This document shows, piece after piece, positions 61,228 through 64,000 of a stretch of DNA of 64,000 bases. The stretch covers positions 2,232,001 through 2,296,000 of the forward strand of contig CP046864.1 in NCBI GenBank assembly GCA_039640495.1, given 5' to 3'. Origin of the DNA: Rhodobacteraceae bacterium IMCC1335 (GTDB lineage: Bacteria; Pseudomonadota; Alphaproteobacteria; Rhodobacterales; Rhodobacteraceae). Under the pieces are notes generated by a model. The model saw only the letters and a list, made by a program, of their open reading frames with translations, was not told the DNA's origin and searched no databases. Each line of letters begins with the position of its first letter. The first letter of the stretch is position 1. Both the position numbers and the translations under genes were made by a program.

Positions 61228-62324
61228 ATTGGCAGCAAGCTACCCCAGTTGAAAACCAACGCGTGTCCCAAATTAAAAACGCAGTCTTGAGCGCAGCGGA
61301 TATAAGCTTTGATCTAAAAAGTGATTACCTTGTGAAAGGCTGGCTTGGTTCAGACACTATGTCTGTCATCTATGGGGACAGTAATTGCGGCAAATCATTC
61401 CTCGCACTGGATATTGCAGTCCATATTGCAACGGGCCAGTCATGGATGGGACATAAAACGCGAATTGGGCAGGTTCTATATTTGGCGTGCGAAGGCGGTA
61501 AAAAGAGTTTTGCGCCGCGAATTGAGGCTATCAGCAGAGCCAAGTCGTTTCTGAAAGAAAAGCGTGACAGCGATAATTTCTTACTGCTTCCGCTCCAAGT
61601 CGATTTGCACGGCAAGCAAGATGCTCAGGCCATTACTGCTGCGATACCGGAGCAAAAGCTGTCGTTAATTGTTGTTGATACGCTGGCCATGTCAATCGGC
61701 GCCGGCTCAGAAAATGACTCAGCGGACATGGCGCAGTTTATCCAAAATATTGGCAAGCTTAAGGCTCACTATAATTGCCATGTCATGATCATTCACCACA
61801 CAGGCAAGGATAAAAGCAGAGGCGCACGAGGACACACGTCCCTTCGCGCAGCTGTGGATACAGAAATTGAGGTCAAAGTTGATGGTGCAATCCGCATTGC
61901 AGAAACCAAAAAGCAACGCGATATGGAAAACGGCAAAAAAGTCGGCTTTACGTTGCGCGTCATAGAGCTTGGCCTTGATGATGAACATGACCTGATAACC
62001 AGCTGCGTGGTCGAGCAGTCAGACGCAGACTTGAGCAATGTAGGACGCGCGAAGAAGGTCAGCCCGAATGAACGCATAGCCAAGCAGGCCCTAGACGCGG
62101 CAATAGCACAGTTTGGCCGTAAGATGGCTGATAAGGAAAATTACCCCGCCAATCGCAATGTAGTTTCTATCGACAACTGGCGTTCAGTATTTTTGAAAAT
62201 GAGAATAGACAGCGGAGCGAAGGAAGAATCCGTTAAAAAAGACTTCACGCGCCAATCCGCAAGACTTCAAGAAAGCGGCATAGTTCATTGTTATAATGAT
62301 GAAGTTTGGATTATTCATGAATAG
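61224..62324 (+). CDS. RepA-like AAA ATPase/helicase
   Basis: 366 residues. Walker A YGDSNCGKSFLALDIA at ~51-66, Walker B LSLIVVDTLAMSIG at ~150, then HVMIIHHTGKDKSRGARGHT, the pattern of hexameric RepA/DnaB-like AAA_25 ATPases of plasmids and phages. The C-terminus (QSARLQESGIVHCYNDEVWI) looks like a small winged helix. With the primase it forms a minimal replication module. A repeat-rich region follows. Confidence 0.85.
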   Translation: MNWQQATPVENQRVSQIKNAVLSAADISFDLKSDYLVKGWLGSDTMSVIYGDSNCGKSFLALDIAVHIATGQSWMGHKTRIGQVLYLACEGGKKSFAPRIEAISRAKSFLKEKRDSDNFLLLPLQVDLHGKQDAQAITAAIPEQKLSLIVVDTLAMSIGAGSENDSADMAQFIQNIGKLKAHYNCHVMIIHHTGKDKSRGARGHTSLRAAVDTEIEVKVDGAIRIAETKKQRDMENGKKVGFTLRVIELGLDDEHDLITSCVVEQSDADLSNVGRAKKVSPNERIAKQALDAAIAQFGRKMADKENYPANRNVVSIDNWRSVFLKMRIDSGAKEESVKKDFTRQSARLQESGIVHCYNDEVWIIHE

Positions 62325-62327
62325 GAC

Positions 62328-62430
62328 AGACAAGACATTTGATGGACATGTCTGACTTGTCTAGCGGGACATTCGCTGACGGACAGACATGGACACCCCC
62401 CTAATAGGGTGTCCTGATGTCCGACGTGTC
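62328..62430. repeat. GGACA/TGTCC repeat cluster with hairpin (candidate origin)
   Basis: Five GGACA and three TGTCC plus TGTCT elements within about 100 bases, including the hairpin GGACACCC/GGGTGTCC (62391-62414). It sits between the RepA-like gene and the convergent helicase. Could be iterons of an origin or a bidirectional terminator. Confidence 0.5.
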
Positions 62431-62438
62431 CTTGCTTT

Positions 62439-64000
62439 TTAAGAAATCCAAGCCCAATCTTTTAAATTTGAGAGCCGATTAATTCGCTCCTGCGAAAGCT
62501 TGTTGTCTTTGTATGATTGCCGCTGTGTTGAAATCCAAGCGCCTAATTTGAACCCCTCGTGAGACGTGGACTGAGGTACATTCGCTGTTTCATGTTCTTC
62601 CACATAATTGAGAAGTAAATTGTAGGCATGCTCCCACTGCTGTTGAAAGGGATCTAAGTTTATTCCCATCTCTGTCAAAAAATCTAACTCGTGGCTTGGA
62701 AGCGGCTTTTTTCTATTTTTAGATCTTAATTTTGCGATTTTTCTTCCAATAGCGTAGCCCTTATGGATGGTTTCACTCTTCAAAACGCTAACGTTATTGG
62801 TCGAAAGGAAATCTCTTAATACAGCGCGCCATTTGTCTTGCTCATCCTTACGCTTTGTCCAGCTCCAATTGGGAATTCTTTCAATAGCTAATATTTGTTT
62901 TTCCGTAAGACGCTTTGGAGCCACAGACCGACCAGATCGCCCTCTTTTCCCGCTATACCAATTAAAAGATGTTATTAAACTCTGCTGAAATTGCGCAAGA
63001 TTTCTAGTTTCGGAATATCTTTCGGTTACTTTAATTTGGACCCGTAAACTACGAGATGGCGAAGAGTATGGATTTTTTAGATGCCAGCGTCGCAGAGCTT
63101 TATATTGCTCCAACCACCAAAATTGGCCCAAATTCCATTTAAATTTTAATTCTTTTTCGAGATATACAACCCATTTTTTTTCAAGAGTGCCAGAATTGTA
63201 AGCCTGCCTAAAACTTTTTGCCACTGCACCAAGCTTTTCGCCGCCTGGGGCAATATATCGATCCTTTATAATTGCATGACCTTCAAGATCATAAAAACGT
63301 TTGATCGCACGAATGTTTTGCTCTCTTTGAAAATCAAATAAAGACCAAACCCAGCCAACTGATCGCAGTTCATCTAACGCTTTAAATCGAGCTGTTTCTA
63401 AGTTTTGACTTTTATACCTCACACGTTGGGTATCGCACCAGATTCCTAGCTTAAAACCTTGTTCAGTCACATACTTAGAAGGAACTTTAGCATCTCCCTT
63501 ACTTTCTATATATTTTTCAAGTAACCCAAACCAAAAATACCAAGAATGGGTCGTAGCGTCGACTAATTCAGCCCTAAGAGCTGCGGCAAAATCAGGGGTT
63601 ATTTCCAGCGGTACATCAATTACTACTTTGTCGATGTGATCAATATTTTTATTTACTTTTCGGCCGGTAGCCAACCTTAGTTGATCAAGAGTATTAGCGA
63701 GAATTTCATCATGCGCTCGCAACGCCTTCAGCACATCCCAAACCGGCTTAAAGTTGCTGGCATCTATAACTGTATCTGGGTCGTCGCCTGCTTCTAAGAA
63801 AACTGGCAGCACGATTGTACCCTTCGCTTTGTTGTCGCTTTTGCGAATAGCTCGACCTACTGCTTGAATAATGTCAACTTGGCTCCCTTTTGGATCAACA
63901 AAGGCAATCCCATCAAGTGAAGGTACATCAACACCCTCTGACAGGCAGCGCGCATTAGTTAGCAAGCCTACGTCAAAACCATCCAGCCCTTTTAGGTTGT
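62439..64000 (-). CDS. DEAD-type helicase with repeated helicase-associated domains, 5' end outside window
   Basis: At least 520 residues; the frame is open to base 64000. The N-terminal part in view is the second half of an SF2 helicase: LLTNARCLSEGVDVPSLDGI, DIIQAVGRAIRKSDNKAKGT (motif VI, QxxGRxxR). It is followed by several helicase-associated (HA) repeats, each with a KLGIWCDTQR- or KLGAWISTQR-like motif and ending in W (for example KLGAWISTQRQSYKDNKLSQ). Such helicases are frequent in mobile islands and may act in restriction-like or transfer functions; this cannot be decided here. Convergent with the RepA operon. Confidence 0.85.
   Translation of the reverse strand, partial: NLKGLDGFDVGLLTNARCLSEGVDVPSLDGIAFVDPKGSQVDIIQAVGRAIRKSDNKAKGTIVLPVFLEAGDDPDTVIDASNFKPVWDVLKALRAHDEILANTLDQLRLATGRKVNKNIDHIDKVVIDVPLEITPDFAAALRAELVDATTHSWYFWFGLLEKYIESKGDAKVPSKYVTEQGFKLGIWCDTQRVRYKSQNLETARFKALDELRSVGWVWSLFDFQREQNIRAIKRFYDLEGHAIIKDRYIAPGGEKLGAVAKSFRQAYNSGTLEKKWVVYLEKELKFKWNLGQFWWLEQYKALRRWHLKNPYSSPSRSLRVQIKVTERYSETRNLAQFQQSLITSFNWYSGKRGRSGRSVAPKRLTEKQILAIERIPNWSWTKRKDEQDKWRAVLRDFLSTNNVSVLKSETIHKGYAIGRKIAKLRSKNRKKPLPSHELDFLTEMGINLDPFQQQWEHAYNLLLNYVEEHETANVPQSTSHEGFKLGAWISTQRQSYKDNKLSQERINRLSNLKDWAWIS

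Overview
The window looks like the chromosome of a marine Rhodobacterales (Roseobacter-group) bacterium. The left third encodes methylated-amine oxidation through N-methylglutamate, carnitine-to-betaine catabolism and folate-linked one-carbon transfer, and the phage remnants on the right resemble T7-like roseophages. A pelagic lineage such as the RCA cluster would fit, but that is a guess from gene content.

Bases 1-22477 are ordinary host chromosome. They hold the 3' end of an N-methylglutamate dehydrogenase operon (mgdC, mgdD), a convergent trimethylamine monooxygenase (tmm), then amtB, a small membrane protein, mgsABC and gmaS. Next, on the minus strand, is a six-gene carnitine/butyrobetaine operon (CoA ligase, acyl-CoA dehydrogenase, CaiD, carnitine dehydrogenase-thioesterase, SDR, BKACE) facing a frameshifted GlxA/CdhR-type regulator. 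The block ends with rlmE, a Ppx/GppA phosphatase and a three-gene unit with a MetF-like reductase and a methyl-THF:corrinoid methyltransferase. Together these genes strip methyl groups from TMA-derived methylamine and carnitine-derived betaine and pass C1 units to folate, while ammonium and glutamine are recycled by AmtB/GmaS/Mgs.

From 22478 to the end the window is accessory DNA. A phage remnant (HNH/P-loop pseudogene) carries a TPR-sulfotransferase gene between 135-bp inverted repeats. An HxlR-cupin cluster lies between inverted integrase copies. From 29794 on, five copies of a 15-16 bp direct repeat, whose complement matches the 3' end of a tRNA including CCA, divide the DNA into a tandem array of integrated elements: A 29794-32741 (IS6, scaffold fragment, GFA gene); B 32741-45982 (T7-like phage remnant with RNR fragment, portal, scaffold, holin-like gene and small terminase, plus serine recombinase and small metabolic genes); C 45982-56186 (P4-type integrase, secreted and small metabolic genes); D 56186-57892 (only a two-gene TIR/membrane-effector system); E 57892 to beyond the window (integrase, AlpA regulator, primase, RepA-like ATPase, helicase).

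The most striking item is element D: a Thoeris-like TIR gene coupled to a TIR-like/RipA-like membrane protein, alone between two attachment-site copies and bracketed by GTGGACCAC motifs. Other notable points are a phage scaffold/terminator module present three times, a hairpin leader with a compensatory change upstream of two tiny secreted-protein genes, and many single-base frameshifts.
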